Shown here in pieces: positions 7,429-16,086 of a DNA stretch of 64,000 nucleotides. The notes beneath the pieces are model-generated. The model did no database searches and had not been told where the DNA came from. It saw only the letters and a list, made by a program, of their open reading frames with translations. The stretch covers positions 28,516 to 92,515 of the forward strand of contig CAZJHD010000014.1 of the NCBI GenBank assembly GCA_964545855.1. Direction: 5' to 3'. The DNA is from CAZJHD01 sp964545855 (lineage in GTDB: Bacteria; Planctomycetota; UBA1135; JACQFD01). The position numbers and the translations under genes are program-made. How positions within the stretch are numbered: position 1 is the first letter of the stretch; each line of letters begins with the position of its first letter.

Positions 7429-9663
7429 TCAGCCCGGCCCGCTCGCCTCCGGAAGGATCGACCGCAGCCAGGGCGTGAGCCCGCGCCCGCTGGGATCGAG
7501 AGCGTCGCGTAGCGCACGCCATCGCCCGTACCGCGGATACGCGGTCTCCACGGGAAAGCGGCCGTCGGAGCCAGCGCGATCGAGCGTCCCCGGTGGGATG
7601 AGCTGGCCGAAGTGCAGCCGCACGACGTCGCCGAGTTCGGCCCGAAGCGCGAAGTAGTGGGCCGCCACGATCCGGTTCGCCTGGGCCCGTGCCGTCTCCC
7701 CGTTCCCCGCGAAGATCAGCTCGAACTTGCAGACGGCATCGGGGTCCGCGAGGTGCGCGCTCGATCCCGCCACGAAGCGCAGCGAGATCGGCGCGGTCTC
7801 CACGAAACCCGACCGCAGGAGATCCTCCGAAGTGCGATGGATGAGGTCGGCGGCGCGCAGCCACAGGTCGTCGCGCAGCGGCACCGAGATCGTCGCCGAG
7901 AGCGACGGGAGCCTGTTCGCTGCGTCTCCGATGTTGAAGACGTCGTAGCTGCGCCGGACGTAGCCGCGCGGCCCGTCGAGCGCCTCGATCGACGCGTCGA
8001 TCAACTCGGGCACGCTCCGCGGCGCGTCTCGCTGGAGCCGTTCGACGAGACGCGTGACCGGCTCGCCGACGATGGCCGCGAGGAGCTCGCTCAGGCCCGG
8101 GCGGCTGAACCTCACGGTCCTCGGGTCGAGGAAACGGAGGAGGTCTCGGCGAGGAGGCCTCGCGAACTCCGCGGGCTCCGACCGCTCGAACTCCGCGCGC
8201 ATCGTGGCGTCGACCCAGTGCCTCGTCGTGACGAGCGTCTTCCCGTCGCCGTAGGGATTCCAGAGGAGCTCGAAGTGGAACGCGGGCGTCGGATGTCCCG
8301 CGAAGCCGCCTCCCCTCGGAAGGTCCTGCGGTGGCCGCGTCTCGACGTAGTCTGCGTGGTCTCGGTCGCGAAGGCGCGCGAGCACGTAGTCGCGCGGCTC
8401 GAAGAGGCCCTGGATCCGGCCGCCGCGGCACCGCTCGCGGACCTCGTCGAAGCCGACGACCGTGCGCACCTCGCGAAGCCAGTACTTCGGCGCGACCTCG
8501 AGGACGAGCGAGTGGATCACTCCGAAGCACCCGAGGCCGATGCGCGCCGCGTCGAAGAGATCGTCGTCGACGCGGCGCTCGACGGCGGGGCCCTCGGCCG
8601 CGTCATGGATCGGCTGCCGCGCCGGCTCGATGCGCAGGACGTGTCCGTCGAAGCGGACGAGGTCGATGCTGCGAATGAGGTCGGCCAGCGGGCCCAGCGC
8701 GAGCACGGAACCGTGGGTCCCGGTCGCGAGCACTCCACCGACGGTCTGCCCGTCGTAGCCGCCGAGGTACGGGATCGCGAGATCGCGCTCGGCGAGAGCG
8801 GCGTTCAGCTCTCGGATGGTGGTGCCCGCGAGGACTCGGAAGAGCGGGCCCGACGCGTCCGTCGCCGGAGCGACCTGCGAGACGCCGGTGCAATCGTCGG
8901 GGAGGACCGTGACGCCCTCGGTGGCCGTGACGGGAGACCAGGAGTGGCGCGAGCCGATCGCGCGGATCGGGATCTCGGGACGCAGGTGAGCCGACGACCA
9001 GGCGAGCCCCTCCGTGAGCGCGCGCAGCTTCGACCCGGGACGGAAGACGTACGTCGGCGACCACTCGACGTTCGTCGCGTGATTGCGCATCGAGACGTCG
9101 GGAGCGACGAAGCCGGTGACGACTGGACGTGCGAGGACGGGCTCCTGTGGGATCTCCGCGCCGACGGGCCGAACGACGAACCGACCCTCCTCGAAGACGA
9201 GCCGACCGACGGCGCCGCGCACGTCGACGAAGTACGTCTGGGGAGCGTCCGGATCGGCCGCGAGAGGCAGCCCCGGCGTCTCGAGGTCGCGGAGCTCGAC
9301 GTCGCGCCCACGGGCCGACTCGTAGCCCCGCGCACGCCAGCCGCCGGACTCGCGCACGAGGACGAAGAGCCGTCGCGCCGCGTCACGGTCCGCCGCGCGC
9401 GCAGCCGTCACGCGCTCGAGGGCGCCGGCGAGCGTCGGAGCCGGCGCGACGCCGAGATCGCCGACGGGCCAGAGGGTCTCGGTGCGACGGAAGATCCAGC
9501 TCCCACGCACGACCCGCGGCGGCGCGAAGGGCTGCTCGCCGAGCGGCGGCCTCGTGGCGGCGCAGGAGACGAGAAGGGTCGCCACGAGAACGGATGCCGC
9601 GACGCGCTGCGGCGCCGGCCGTCGCGCCTCGCGCACCGATCGGATCGCGATCGCCGCGGACAT
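7429..9663 (-). CDS. Lipoprotein FAD-linked oxidase (aldonolactone oxidase-like)
   Basis: A 744-residue exported protein. The N-terminus has a signal peptide with lipobox LVSC (Cys34), so it is probably tethered outside the cytoplasm. A FAD-binding PCMH-type domain covers about residues 205-390. It contains IGSRHSWSP, whose His matches the covalent-FAD histidine of the aldonolactone oxidase/VAO family, and GGVLATGTHGS. The C-terminal part fits an ALO-like substrate domain (YPRYGRWRALRDALDP at the end). About 200 extra N-terminal residues precede the FAD domain. The ATG shares one base with the lysA stop (TGATG), so it is translated with the lysine operon. The substrate is unknown; a sugar or sugar lactone is the family precedent. 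Confidence 0.85.
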   Translation of the reverse strand: MSAAIAIRSVREARRPAPQRVAASVLVATLLVSCAATRPPLGEQPFAPPRVVRGSWIFRRTETLWPVGDLGVAPAPTLAGALERVTAARAADRDAARRLFVLVRESGGWRARGYESARGRDVELRDLETPGLPLAADPDAPQTYFVDVRGAVGRLVFEEGRFVVRPVGAEIPQEPVLARPVVTGFVAPDVSMRNHATNVEWSPTYVFRPGSKLRALTEGLAWSSAHLRPEIPIRAIGSRHSWSPVTATEGVTVLPDDCTGVSQVAPATDASGPLFRVLAGTTIRELNAALAERDLAIPYLGGYDGQTVGGVLATGTHGSVLALGPLADLIRSIDLVRFDGHVLRIEPARQPIHDAAEGPAVERRVDDDLFDAARIGLGCFGVIHSLVLEVAPKYWLREVRTVVGFDEVRERCRGGRIQGLFEPRDYVLARLRDRDHADYVETRPPQDLPRGGGFAGHPTPAFHFELLWNPYGDGKTLVTTRHWVDATMRAEFERSEPAEFARPPRRDLLRFLDPRTVRFSRPGLSELLAAIVGEPVTRLVERLQRDAPRSVPELIDASIEALDGPRGYVRRSYDVFNIGDAANRLPSLSATISVPLRDDLWLRAADLIHRTSEDLLRSGFVETAPISLRFVAGSSAHLADPDAVCKFELIFAGNGETARAQANRIVAAHYFALRAELGDVVRLHFGQLIPPGTLDRAGSDGRFPVETAYPRYGRWRALRDALDPSGRGLTPWLRSILPEASGPG

Positions 9664-10916
9664 CAGACGCGCTCTCCGCGCACGAGATCGTCGAAGGTCT
9701 CCCGGTCCCGAATCGTCCGATGACGCGCGCCGTCCACCAGGATCTCGGGCGGCCGCGGCCGCGAGTTGTAGTTGGACGCCATGGAGAATCCGTAGGCGCC
9801 GGCGTCGCGGACCGCGAGCAGGTCGCGGGGCGCGAGCGGCGGGAGCCGCACTCCCCGCGCGAGGAAGTCTCCCGACTCGCACACGGGCCCCGCCACGTCG
9901 GCGGGCTCCATCGAGGCCACGCCCGGATCGATCACCGGCTCCACGTCGTGGGGCGCGTCGTAGAGCGCGGGCCGAAGGAGGTCGTTCATCCCCGCGTCGA
10001 CCACCACGATGCGCCGCCCGCCGGCGCGCTTCTCGTGGAGCACGCGCGTGAGCAGCAGCCCCGAGGGCGCCGCGATCCAGCGCCCCGGCTCGAGGATCGG
10101 CCGAGCGCCGAGGGACCGGAGACGCGGCGCGAGCGCGCCCGCGAGCGCGCCGGGCGCCAGATCCGGATCGTCCCCCACGCGCACCGCGAGCCCGCCGCCG
10201 ATGTCGATCGTGCCGAGCTTCCCTCCCGGGAAGAGGTCGACGAGGGGCGCGATGCGGTCGAGCGCCTCGGTCCAGAGATTCGCGTCGCGCAGCATCGAGC
10301 CCAAGTGCACGTGGAGGCCGACGAGATCGACGGCCGCGAGTCGAGAGGCGTCCCGCAGCACGCTGCGCGCGTCCTCGACGGAGAGACCGAACTTCGACTC
10401 GGGGGCCGAGGTCGCCAGGTGGGGATGCGTCCGAGGATCGACGCCCGGGTTCACGCGCAGCGCCGCGCGCGCGCGCTGTCCACGTCGCACGGCGATCGCA
10501 TCGAGACGCGCGAGCTCCGGCGCCGACTCCACGTTCACCTGGAGCACCTCGCGGTCGACGGCGAGGTCGAGCTCCTCGTCGGTCTTCCCGACGCCCGCGA
10601 AGATCGTCCGATTGGGCCCGCCTCCGGCCCGGATCACGCGCCGCAGCTCGCCGCCCGAGACCACGTCGAATCCGGCGCCCTCCCGTGCGAGCAGCGCGAG
10701 GATCGCGAGGCTCGGACACGCCTTCACGGAGAACGCCACCAGCGGCTCCAGTCCGGGGAGCGCGTCGCGGAAGGCGTCGCGCAGGCTGCCGAAGCGGCTC
10801 CGGAAGGAAGCGGCGGAGTAGACGTAGGCCGGAGTGCCGCAGCTCTCGGCAATGGCGGTGAGCGCCACCGACTCGGCGGAGAGCACGCCGCCGATCCGCA
10901 CGAAGGGTTGCGTCAT
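9663..10916 (-). CDS. lysA: Diaminopimelate decarboxylase
   Basis: PLP enzyme of 417 residues that decarboxylates meso-diaminopimelate to L-lysine, the last step of lysine synthesis. It has the fold III decarboxylase signatures: PLP lysine in AFSVKACPS (about residue 62), FDVVSGGEL, HVHLGS, GTIDIGGGL, the EPGR phosphate-binding motif, and the C-terminal CESGDFLARG with the active-site Cys, followed by DAGAYGFSMASNYNSRPRP. Length is normal. The ATG at 10916 overlaps the ybeY stop by 4 bp (ATGA). Sitting next to uppS, it fits an envelope-precursor context. Confidence 0.96.
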   Translation of the reverse strand: MTQPFVRIGGVLSAESVALTAIAESCGTPAYVYSAASFRSRFGSLRDAFRDALPGLEPLVAFSVKACPSLAILALLAREGAGFDVVSGGELRRVIRAGGGPNRTIFAGVGKTDEELDLAVDREVLQVNVESAPELARLDAIAVRRGQRARAALRVNPGVDPRTHPHLATSAPESKFGLSVEDARSVLRDASRLAAVDLVGLHVHLGSMLRDANLWTEALDRIAPLVDLFPGGKLGTIDIGGGLAVRVGDDPDLAPGALAGALAPRLRSLGARPILEPGRWIAAPSGLLLTRVLHEKRAGGRRIVVVDAGMNDLLRPALYDAPHDVEPVIDPGVASMEPADVAGPVCESGDFLARGVRLPPLAPRDLLAVRDAGAYGFSMASNYNSRPRPPEILVDGARHRTIRDRETFDDLVRGERV

Positions 10917-11392
10917 CGCCGGGCGCGCCTCCGCTCGCGCGGGCGCGGCGAGGAGGGACGCTTCGAAGCAACGGCGGCGAGCACGCGCCGCTCGGCGCGC
11001 CGCATGCGGGCGCGCTCCTTGGGCGCGTGGTCGTCGAAGCCCGCGAGGTGGAGGAGTCCGTGGGCGAGGTAGAGCTCGACTTCCTGCGGCAGCCGGCGCC
11101 CCAGACGTCGCGCCGCGCGCACGGCCGTTTCGACGCCGATCACGATCTCCGCCTCGAACTCGCGCTCCGATCCCTCGGGGCCGAGATCGGCCATCGCGCG
11201 CAGGTCGAAGGCGAGCACGTCCGTGGGCGTCGCGTCGCCCATCGCGTCGGCGTGGACCGCGGTGATGGCGAGGTCTCCGACGAGTGCGAGGGAGACGCGC
11301 GAAGGAACCGACGGGTACTCCGAGCGCGCGGCCCTGAAGACGGCGCGCAGTCGCGCGCGGTCGAGGGGAGGGAGACCGCGCTCGGCATGCAC
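10913..11392 (-). CDS. ybeY: Endoribonuclease YbeY (16S rRNA maturation)
   Basis: Zinc-dependent single-strand endoribonuclease of 159 residues, involved in 16S rRNA 3' maturation and ribosome quality control. The zinc motif is complete in HGLLHLAGFDDH (three metal-ligand His). The preceding TDVLAFDL is also typical. The C-terminal 25 residues are Arg-rich and lie outside the family core. It lies 10 bp downstream of phoH, the usual phoH-ybeY pair, and overlaps lysA by 4 bp. Confidence 0.94.
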   Translation of the reverse strand: MHAERGLPPLDRARLRAVFRAARSEYPSVPSRVSLALVGDLAITAVHADAMGDATPTDVLAFDLRAMADLGPEGSEREFEAEIVIGVETAVRAARRLGRRLPQEVELYLAHGLLHLAGFDDHAPKERARMRRAERRVLAAVASKRPSSPRPRERRRARR

Positions 11393-11402
11393 CGCGAACC
11401 GA

Positions 11403-12431
11403 TCAGGAATGACCTTCCTCGTAGGCCGCCACGATGCGGCTCACCAGCGGGTGGCGAACGATGTCCGACTTGGCGAGCTCGATGAGCGCGACTCCTTCCA
11501 CGTGCTGCAGGCGGCGGCAGGCGTCCGTCAGGCCCGAGAGCGTGTGGTCCGGGAGGTCGACCTGGGTCACGTCGCCCGTCACGACGATCTTCCCGCGCTC
11601 GCCCATGCGCGTGAGGAACATCTGCATCTGCTTCGGCGTCGTGTTCTGCGCCTCGTCGAGAATGATGAACGCGCTGTTGAGAGTGCGTCCCCGCATGTAG
11701 GCGAGCGGGCAGATCTCGATCACGTCGTTCTCGACGTAGCGTCGCACGGAAGCGGCGTCGAGGAGGTCGTCGAGCGCGTCGTAGAGCGGCCGCAGGTACG
11801 GGTTCACCTTCGCCTGGAGGTCGCCCGGGAGGAATCCGAGCTTCTCGCCCGCCTCGACGGCAGGACGCGCGAGGACGAGCCGTCGGAACTCGCCGCGGCG
11901 CAGGGCCTCGACGGCCATCGCGACGGCGAGGAACGTCTTCCCCGTGCCCGCGGGACCGATGCAGATCGTCACCGCATTCGCGCGGATCGCCTCGAGGTAC
12001 GCCTTCTGCCCGAGCGTGCGCGGCTCCACGGAGCCGACCGAGCGATCGGTGGATCCGCCGTCGCCTGCTCGAGACGACTCGCCGTGCTTCCAGGCGTCGG
12101 CCCCCTGGTGGCGCCGGTCGCGCGACTCGGAGCCACTCTCGCCGGGAACGCCCGGGAGCGGGCCCGACAGGGCACGCAGGACGGCGGGCTCGTCGGCCAT
12201 CTCGCCGCCGCGTGCGCGGCGGAGCAGCGTCTCGATGCGGTCCTTCACGGCCCGGACGGAGAGCGTCTCCCCGATCAGCTTGATGCCGCCGTCGCGGCTC
12301 ACGAGGGTCACGCCATGCGCCTCGCGCACGGCTCGCGCATGACGGTCGTAGGGCCCCAGGATGAGGCGCTCTTCCTCGTGGCTGCGGAGAGGGATGCGCT
12401 CCTCCACACTCCGCGGATCGTGTTCAGCCAA
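11403..12431 (-). CDS. phoH: PhoH-like ATPase
   Basis: Predicted cytoplasmic P-loop ATPase of 342 residues, often linked to RNA handling and paired with ybeY. Walker A is GPAGTGKTFLA; Walker B is FIILDEAQNTTPKQMQMFL, the hallmark PhoH string. An N-terminal KH-like part (residues 20-70) and a charged linker precede it. No ATG lies before the conserved region. I chose TTG at 12431, which has a GAGG-type site about 5 nt upstream; GTG at 12407 is the alternative. It follows cdsA by 32 bp. Confidence 0.92.
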   Translation of the reverse strand: MAEHDPRSVEERIPLRSHEEERLILGPYDRHARAVREAHGVTLVSRDGGIKLIGETLSVRAVKDRIETLLRRARGGEMADEPAVLRALSGPLPGVPGESGSESRDRRHQGADAWKHGESSRAGDGGSTDRSVGSVEPRTLGQKAYLEAIRANAVTICIGPAGTGKTFLAVAMAVEALRRGEFRRLVLARPAVEAGEKLGFLPGDLQAKVNPYLRPLYDALDDLLDAASVRRYVENDVIEICPLAYMRGRTLNSAFIILDEAQNTTPKQMQMFLTRMGERGKIVVTGDVTQVDLPDHTLSGLTDACRRLQHVEGVALIELAKSDIVRHPLVSRIVAAYEEGHS

Positions 12432-12463
12432 GCGGCCTCGCTTCGTCGGATCGGTTCCCAGGG

Positions 12464-13414
12464 CTACCCCAGGAAGCGGAGGCAACCATAGAACACGGGC
12501 CCGGCGAGGAATAGTGAGTCGACGAGATCGAAGGCGCCGCCGAACTGCGGGATCCACCGCCCCGAGTCCTTCACCTTCGCGGATCTCTTGAGGAGCGACT
12601 CCGTGAGGTCGCCGAACTGCGAGGCGACGTTCACGAAGACCCCCGCGACCAGCGCTTCGCCCACGGAGAGCGATCCCGCGAAGGGGATCGCCGCCATCGC
12701 GGCGGCGACGAGGAGGGACGCTCCGAGGGACGCGGCCCCGCCCTCCCAGGTCTTGCCCGGGCTCACGGCGGGGATCAGCTTCCGCTTGCCGTACCGCGAG
12801 CCGATGAAGTAGGCCGCCACGTCGCCCGACTTCGAGACGGCCACCAGGAACAGGAGGAGCTGGAGGCCGCGGCTCGCGGCGAGATCGTCGTAGTGGAAGC
12901 GGATGTCGATCAGCGTGAGGAGGCACGCGGGCACGAGGATCACCAGCGTGCCGGCGCCGAGGGTCTGCGCCGCGCCCTCGACGCGCCGCCGCAGCACGCA
13001 GGCCACCGCGAAGGCGAGGAAGCCCGCCGCCGCGAGCTCCGCCGTGCGCAGGCGGTGGATGAGCGGGGCGGACGCCTCCGGGAACACCGCCTGCTCGATG
13101 CGCGGGAACACCTGGAGGAGCACGAGGGCGATGGCGATCGGCAGACTCGCGCGGGAGAAGGGATCGGCGCCGCTCGCGCGGAGGATCGCGGCCGTCTCCG
13201 CCGCCACGAGGATCGCGAGGATCCCCACGATCAGCGTCGTCGGCACGCCCGGCAGCTTCGTCGCGTCGAGCGCGGCGAGCCCCGCGATGACGGCGACGAG
13301 GATCGCGCCGAAGACGAGGCGGTCGCGCCGGGATCCCGGGTCCTTCTCCGGCCTCGTCGCGCGCGCCATGTCCCGATCCCGCGGTGCTCCGTCGCTCTCC
13401 GCGGGCCGCTTCAC
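12464..13414 (-). CDS. cdsA: Phosphatidate cytidylyltransferase
   Basis: Integral membrane enzyme making CDP-diacylglycerol from phosphatidate and CTP, feeding PssA (58098-58907). It has about eight hydrophobic helices in 316 residues and the C-terminal CDS signature: SLLKRSAKVKDSGRWIP, then QFGGAFDLVDS. Compared with the textbook signature (P-x-HGG...DR-x-D) the His is Phe and DR is DL; such variants occur outside the Proteobacteria. The GTG at 13414 overlaps the uppS stop (GTGA) and suggests translational coupling; an ATG at 13369 is an alternative start 15 codons in. Confidence 0.93.
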   Translation of the reverse strand: MKRPAESDGAPRDRDMARATRPEKDPGSRRDRLVFGAILVAVIAGLAALDATKLPGVPTTLIVGILAILVAAETAAILRASGADPFSRASLPIAIALVLLQVFPRIEQAVFPEASAPLIHRLRTAELAAAGFLAFAVACVLRRRVEGAAQTLGAGTLVILVPACLLTLIDIRFHYDDLAASRGLQLLLFLVAVSKSGDVAAYFIGSRYGKRKLIPAVSPGKTWEGGAASLGASLLVAAAMAAIPFAGSLSVGEALVAGVFVNVASQFGDLTESLLKRSAKVKDSGRWIPQFGGAFDLVDSLFLAGPVFYGCLRFLG

Positions 13415-14154
13415 CGCGTGGCGCGCACGAGGCCGCCGAACTTCCGGATTCGCCGGCGGTAGTCCGCGAACGCGGCGTGCAGCTCCCGCGCGCGGAAGTC
13501 GGGCCAGCAGACGGGCGTGACCCAGAGCTCCGTGTAGGAAGCCTGCCAGAGGAGGAAGTTGGAGAAGCGCATCTCCCCCGCCGTGCGGATGAGCAGGTCG
13601 GGATCGGGGAGCTCCGGGTCGTAGAGGAACGCCCGCACCGTCTCTTCGTCGATCGCCTCCGGCCGCAGCCGGCCCGCCGCCACCTCGCGCGCGATCCGGC
13701 GCGTCGCGTCCACGATCTCCGCGCGGCCTCCATAGGAGAGCGCGAGCCGCAGGACCATGCCCTTGTTGACCGCGCTCATCCGCTCCGTGGCGCGGAGCTC
13801 CTTCACCACGTCCTGCGGGAGGTCGTCGATCCGGCCGATCGACGTGAGGCGGATGTCGTTCTCCATGATCGTCCCGCGCTCGTCGATCAGGAACCGCCGC
13901 AGGAGGTTCATGAGGACGCGGATCTCGGTCTTCGGCCGCTTCCAGTTCTCGACGGAGAACGCGTAGAGCGTGAGGCTCCCGACGCCCGCGCGCGCGCTCT
14001 CGGTCGCCGCCGTGCGCACCGACTCGATCCCGCGGCGGTGTCCGAAGACGCGGGCGAGGCCCTGCTGCTGCGCCCATCGGCCGTTGCCGTCCATGATGAT
14101 GGCGACGTGCCGGGGCACGACGGCGGCTCCGGCCGGCTCGCGCGACGCGCTCAC
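13411..14154 (-). CDS. uppS: Undecaprenyl diphosphate synthase
   Basis: Cis-prenyltransferase of 247 residues that builds the C55 lipid carrier for peptidoglycan and other envelope polymers. Key motif HVAIIMDGNGRWA (Asp that binds the diphosphate, Asn, Arg) is near residue 20. Further conserved blocks are LTLYAFSVENWKRP, the C-terminal PDLLIRTAGEMRFSNFLLWQ, and the metal Glu in SYTELW. The GTG start overlaps the purA stop as GTGA, and the end overlaps cdsA in the same way, so purA-uppS-cdsA are tightly coupled. Confidence 0.95.
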   Translation of the reverse strand: MSASREPAGAAVVPRHVAIIMDGNGRWAQQQGLARVFGHRRGIESVRTAATESARAGVGSLTLYAFSVENWKRPKTEIRVLMNLLRRFLIDERGTIMENDIRLTSIGRIDDLPQDVVKELRATERMSAVNKGMVLRLALSYGGRAEIVDATRRIAREVAAGRLRPEAIDEETVRAFLYDPELPDPDLLIRTAGEMRFSNFLLWQASYTELWVTPVCWPDFRARELHAAFADYRRRIRKFGGLVRATR

Positions 14155-15440
14155 CGGCGTGCGCTCCCGCGCTCGAGGAACTCCGTGCGCTCGGGGCCGA
14201 CGGAGATCCGCGCGATCCGCACGCCGACTTCCGTCTCGAGGCGTTCGACGTAGCTCCGCGCCTCCTTCGGCAGGTCGTCGTAGCGCCGGCATCCGCGGAT
14301 GTCCTCCTTCCAGCCGGGCATCCGCTCGAAGACCGGCTCCACGCCGTCGAGCGTCGCGAGCTCCGCCGGGAAGTCGCGCACGACGCGCCCGCGCACGCGA
14401 TAGGAGGACGCGAAGCTCACGTGGGGCAGCTCCCCGAGGACGTCGAGGCTCGTGAGGAACAGCTCGTCGACTCCCGACAGCGCGCAGGCGTAGCGCACGG
14501 CCACGGCGTCGAACCAGCCGCAGCGCCGCGGTCGGCCCGTGGTGGAGCCGAACTCCTTCCCCTTCGTGCGGATCCAGTTCCCGGTCTCGTCGGCGAGCTC
14601 CGTGGGGAACGGCCCCTCCCCGACGCGGGTCGAGTAGGCCTTCGCGACGCCGATCAGCTGCGAGAGCGCACGCGGCGGCAGGCCGGTTCCGATCGCGAAT
14701 CCCCCGGCGCAGGTCGACGAGGAGGTGACGTAGGGGTAGGTCCCATGGTCGAGATCGAGCATCGCCCCCTGGGCGCCCTCCACGAGGATGCGCTGATTCT
14801 TCGCCCATGCGTCACGGAGGAGCGCGCCGGCGTCGCACGAGAGCGGAGCGAGCCGACGGCCCGCGGCCGTCGCCGTCTCGAGGGCCGCCTCCACTTCCAC
14901 CACGGTGCGGCCGTAGACCTTCTCCAGGATCGCGTTCTTCTCGCCGAGCGACGCCTTGAGCCTCATCGCGAGATGGTCGGGATCGAGGAGATCGGCGACG
15001 CGGAGCCCCGTACGCGCCGCCTTGTCGGCGTAGGTCGGGCCGATCCCGCGGCCCGTCGTCCCGAGGCGTCCCACTCCCTTCCACCGCTCCACGAGGGCGT
15101 CGAGCTCCCGATGGAACGGGAAGATGACGTGCGCTCGGGCGCTCACGGCGAGCCGCTTCGTGATGGCGACGCCTCGCGACTCGAGATCGTCGATCTCCCG
15201 GAACAGATGCTCCGGATCCACGACGACCCCGTTGCCGATCACGTTGCGCGTCTTCTCGTGGAGCGAGCCGCTCGGCACGAGGTGGAGGACGAACTTCTTG
15301 TCGCCGAGGACGACCGTGTGCCCCGCGTTGTTCCCGCCGGCGAAGCGCACGACCACGTCGGCCTCGGCCGCCAGCAGGTCGATGATCTTCCCCTTGCCCT
15401 CGTCGCCCCACTGGACGCCAACGACTCCGACGACGGGCAT
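14151..15440 (-). CDS. purA: Adenylosuccinate synthetase
   Basis: GTP-dependent enzyme joining IMP and aspartate, the first step from IMP to AMP. Its 429 residues are the usual length. Motifs: GTP loop and catalytic Asp in QWGDEGKGKIID near the N-terminus, AGGNNAGHTV, the IMP-binding GRLGTTGRGIGP, and the aspartate-binding loop STTGRPRRCGW. The ATG at 15440 is chosen because MPVVGVVGVQWGDEG is the classic beginning. It is the first gene of the purA-uppS-cdsA overlapping set. Confidence 0.97.
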   Translation of the reverse strand: MPVVGVVGVQWGDEGKGKIIDLLAAEADVVVRFAGGNNAGHTVVLGDKKFVLHLVPSGSLHEKTRNVIGNGVVVDPEHLFREIDDLESRGVAITKRLAVSARAHVIFPFHRELDALVERWKGVGRLGTTGRGIGPTYADKAARTGLRVADLLDPDHLAMRLKASLGEKNAILEKVYGRTVVEVEAALETATAAGRRLAPLSCDAGALLRDAWAKNQRILVEGAQGAMLDLDHGTYPYVTSSSTCAGGFAIGTGLPPRALSQLIGVAKAYSTRVGEGPFPTELADETGNWIRTKGKEFGSTTGRPRRCGWFDAVAVRYACALSGVDELFLTSLDVLGELPHVSFASSYRVRGRVVRDFPAELATLDGVEPVFERMPGWKEDIRGCRRYDDLPKEARSYVERLETEVGVRIARISVGPERTEFLERGSARR

Positions 15441-15558
15441 GCGGGATCCGGGTGCGGGCGGGAAGGGGCGGCGGGAAGATGACGGGCGGAGGATCACGCC
15501 CGAAGCGGATCGACGTCGGCCGCGGGCGGAGGAGTGTCGCGATCGCGGGCCGCGTGGG

Positions 15559-16083
15559 TCAAGGACGCGACCGGACGCCGGGAGCGTCTCTCGCGGGAGA
15601 CGACTCCGTCGTGGCGTGCTCGCGGGTGTCGAACGTGGGGAGGTCGGCGACCTCGAGCGAGATCTCCTCGGCGAGGTAGGCCTCCATGAGGTCGTCGCGG
15701 CCGTCGAAGGTCCAGCGCGCGGGCGCCGCCGAGAAGCCCATCCCGCCGGTCTCGAGCCGCTCCCGCACGACCGTGAGCTCGGCGGCCCATCCGAACTCAC
15801 CAGGCGTGAGCGCCACGTAGGCGCGGCTCCGCCGGAGGTTCGCGTCCTCGACGTAGCGCTCGTCGGTGCGGATCCGTCCGAGGTCCGCATCCACCTGCAG
15901 CACGTTCGCGAATCGTGTCCGGAGGGCCAACTCGCACCGCCGCAGCGCCTCCTCGCGGGAGTAGGTGTGCAGCTCGACGCGGCGCGGGTGATGCACGCAC
16001 GCCGCCGCGCCGCCGAGGACGAGGAGAGCCGCGGCGACGGCGCGCAACGGAGTCCGCGGCAGGTCCCTCGATCCGGCGCCCAC
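15559..16083 (-). CDS. Putative lipoprotein of unknown function
   Basis: A 174-residue protein with an N-terminal signal peptide and lipobox (GGAAAC), so probably membrane-anchored. After processing it starts VHHPRRVELHTYSREEAL. The body looks like a single alpha/beta domain (RCELALRTRFANVLQVDADLGRIRT) without known catalytic motifs. The GTG start lies 3 bp after the stop of the Cys/Met enzyme gene, so the two are co-transcribed. No family recognised. Confidence 0.75.
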   Translation of the reverse strand: MGAGSRDLPRTPLRAVAAALLVLGGAAACVHHPRRVELHTYSREEALRRCELALRTRFANVLQVDADLGRIRTDERYVEDANLRRSRAYVALTPGEFGWAAELTVVRERLETGGMGFSAAPARWTFDGRDDLMEAYLAEEISLEVADLPTFDTREHATTESSPARDAPGVRSRP

Positions 16084-16086
16084 GGA

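Noticed and set aside
9129..11072. A 647-codon plus-strand frame
   Set aside because: Antisense to lysA and the FAD oxidase gene, both firmly identified.
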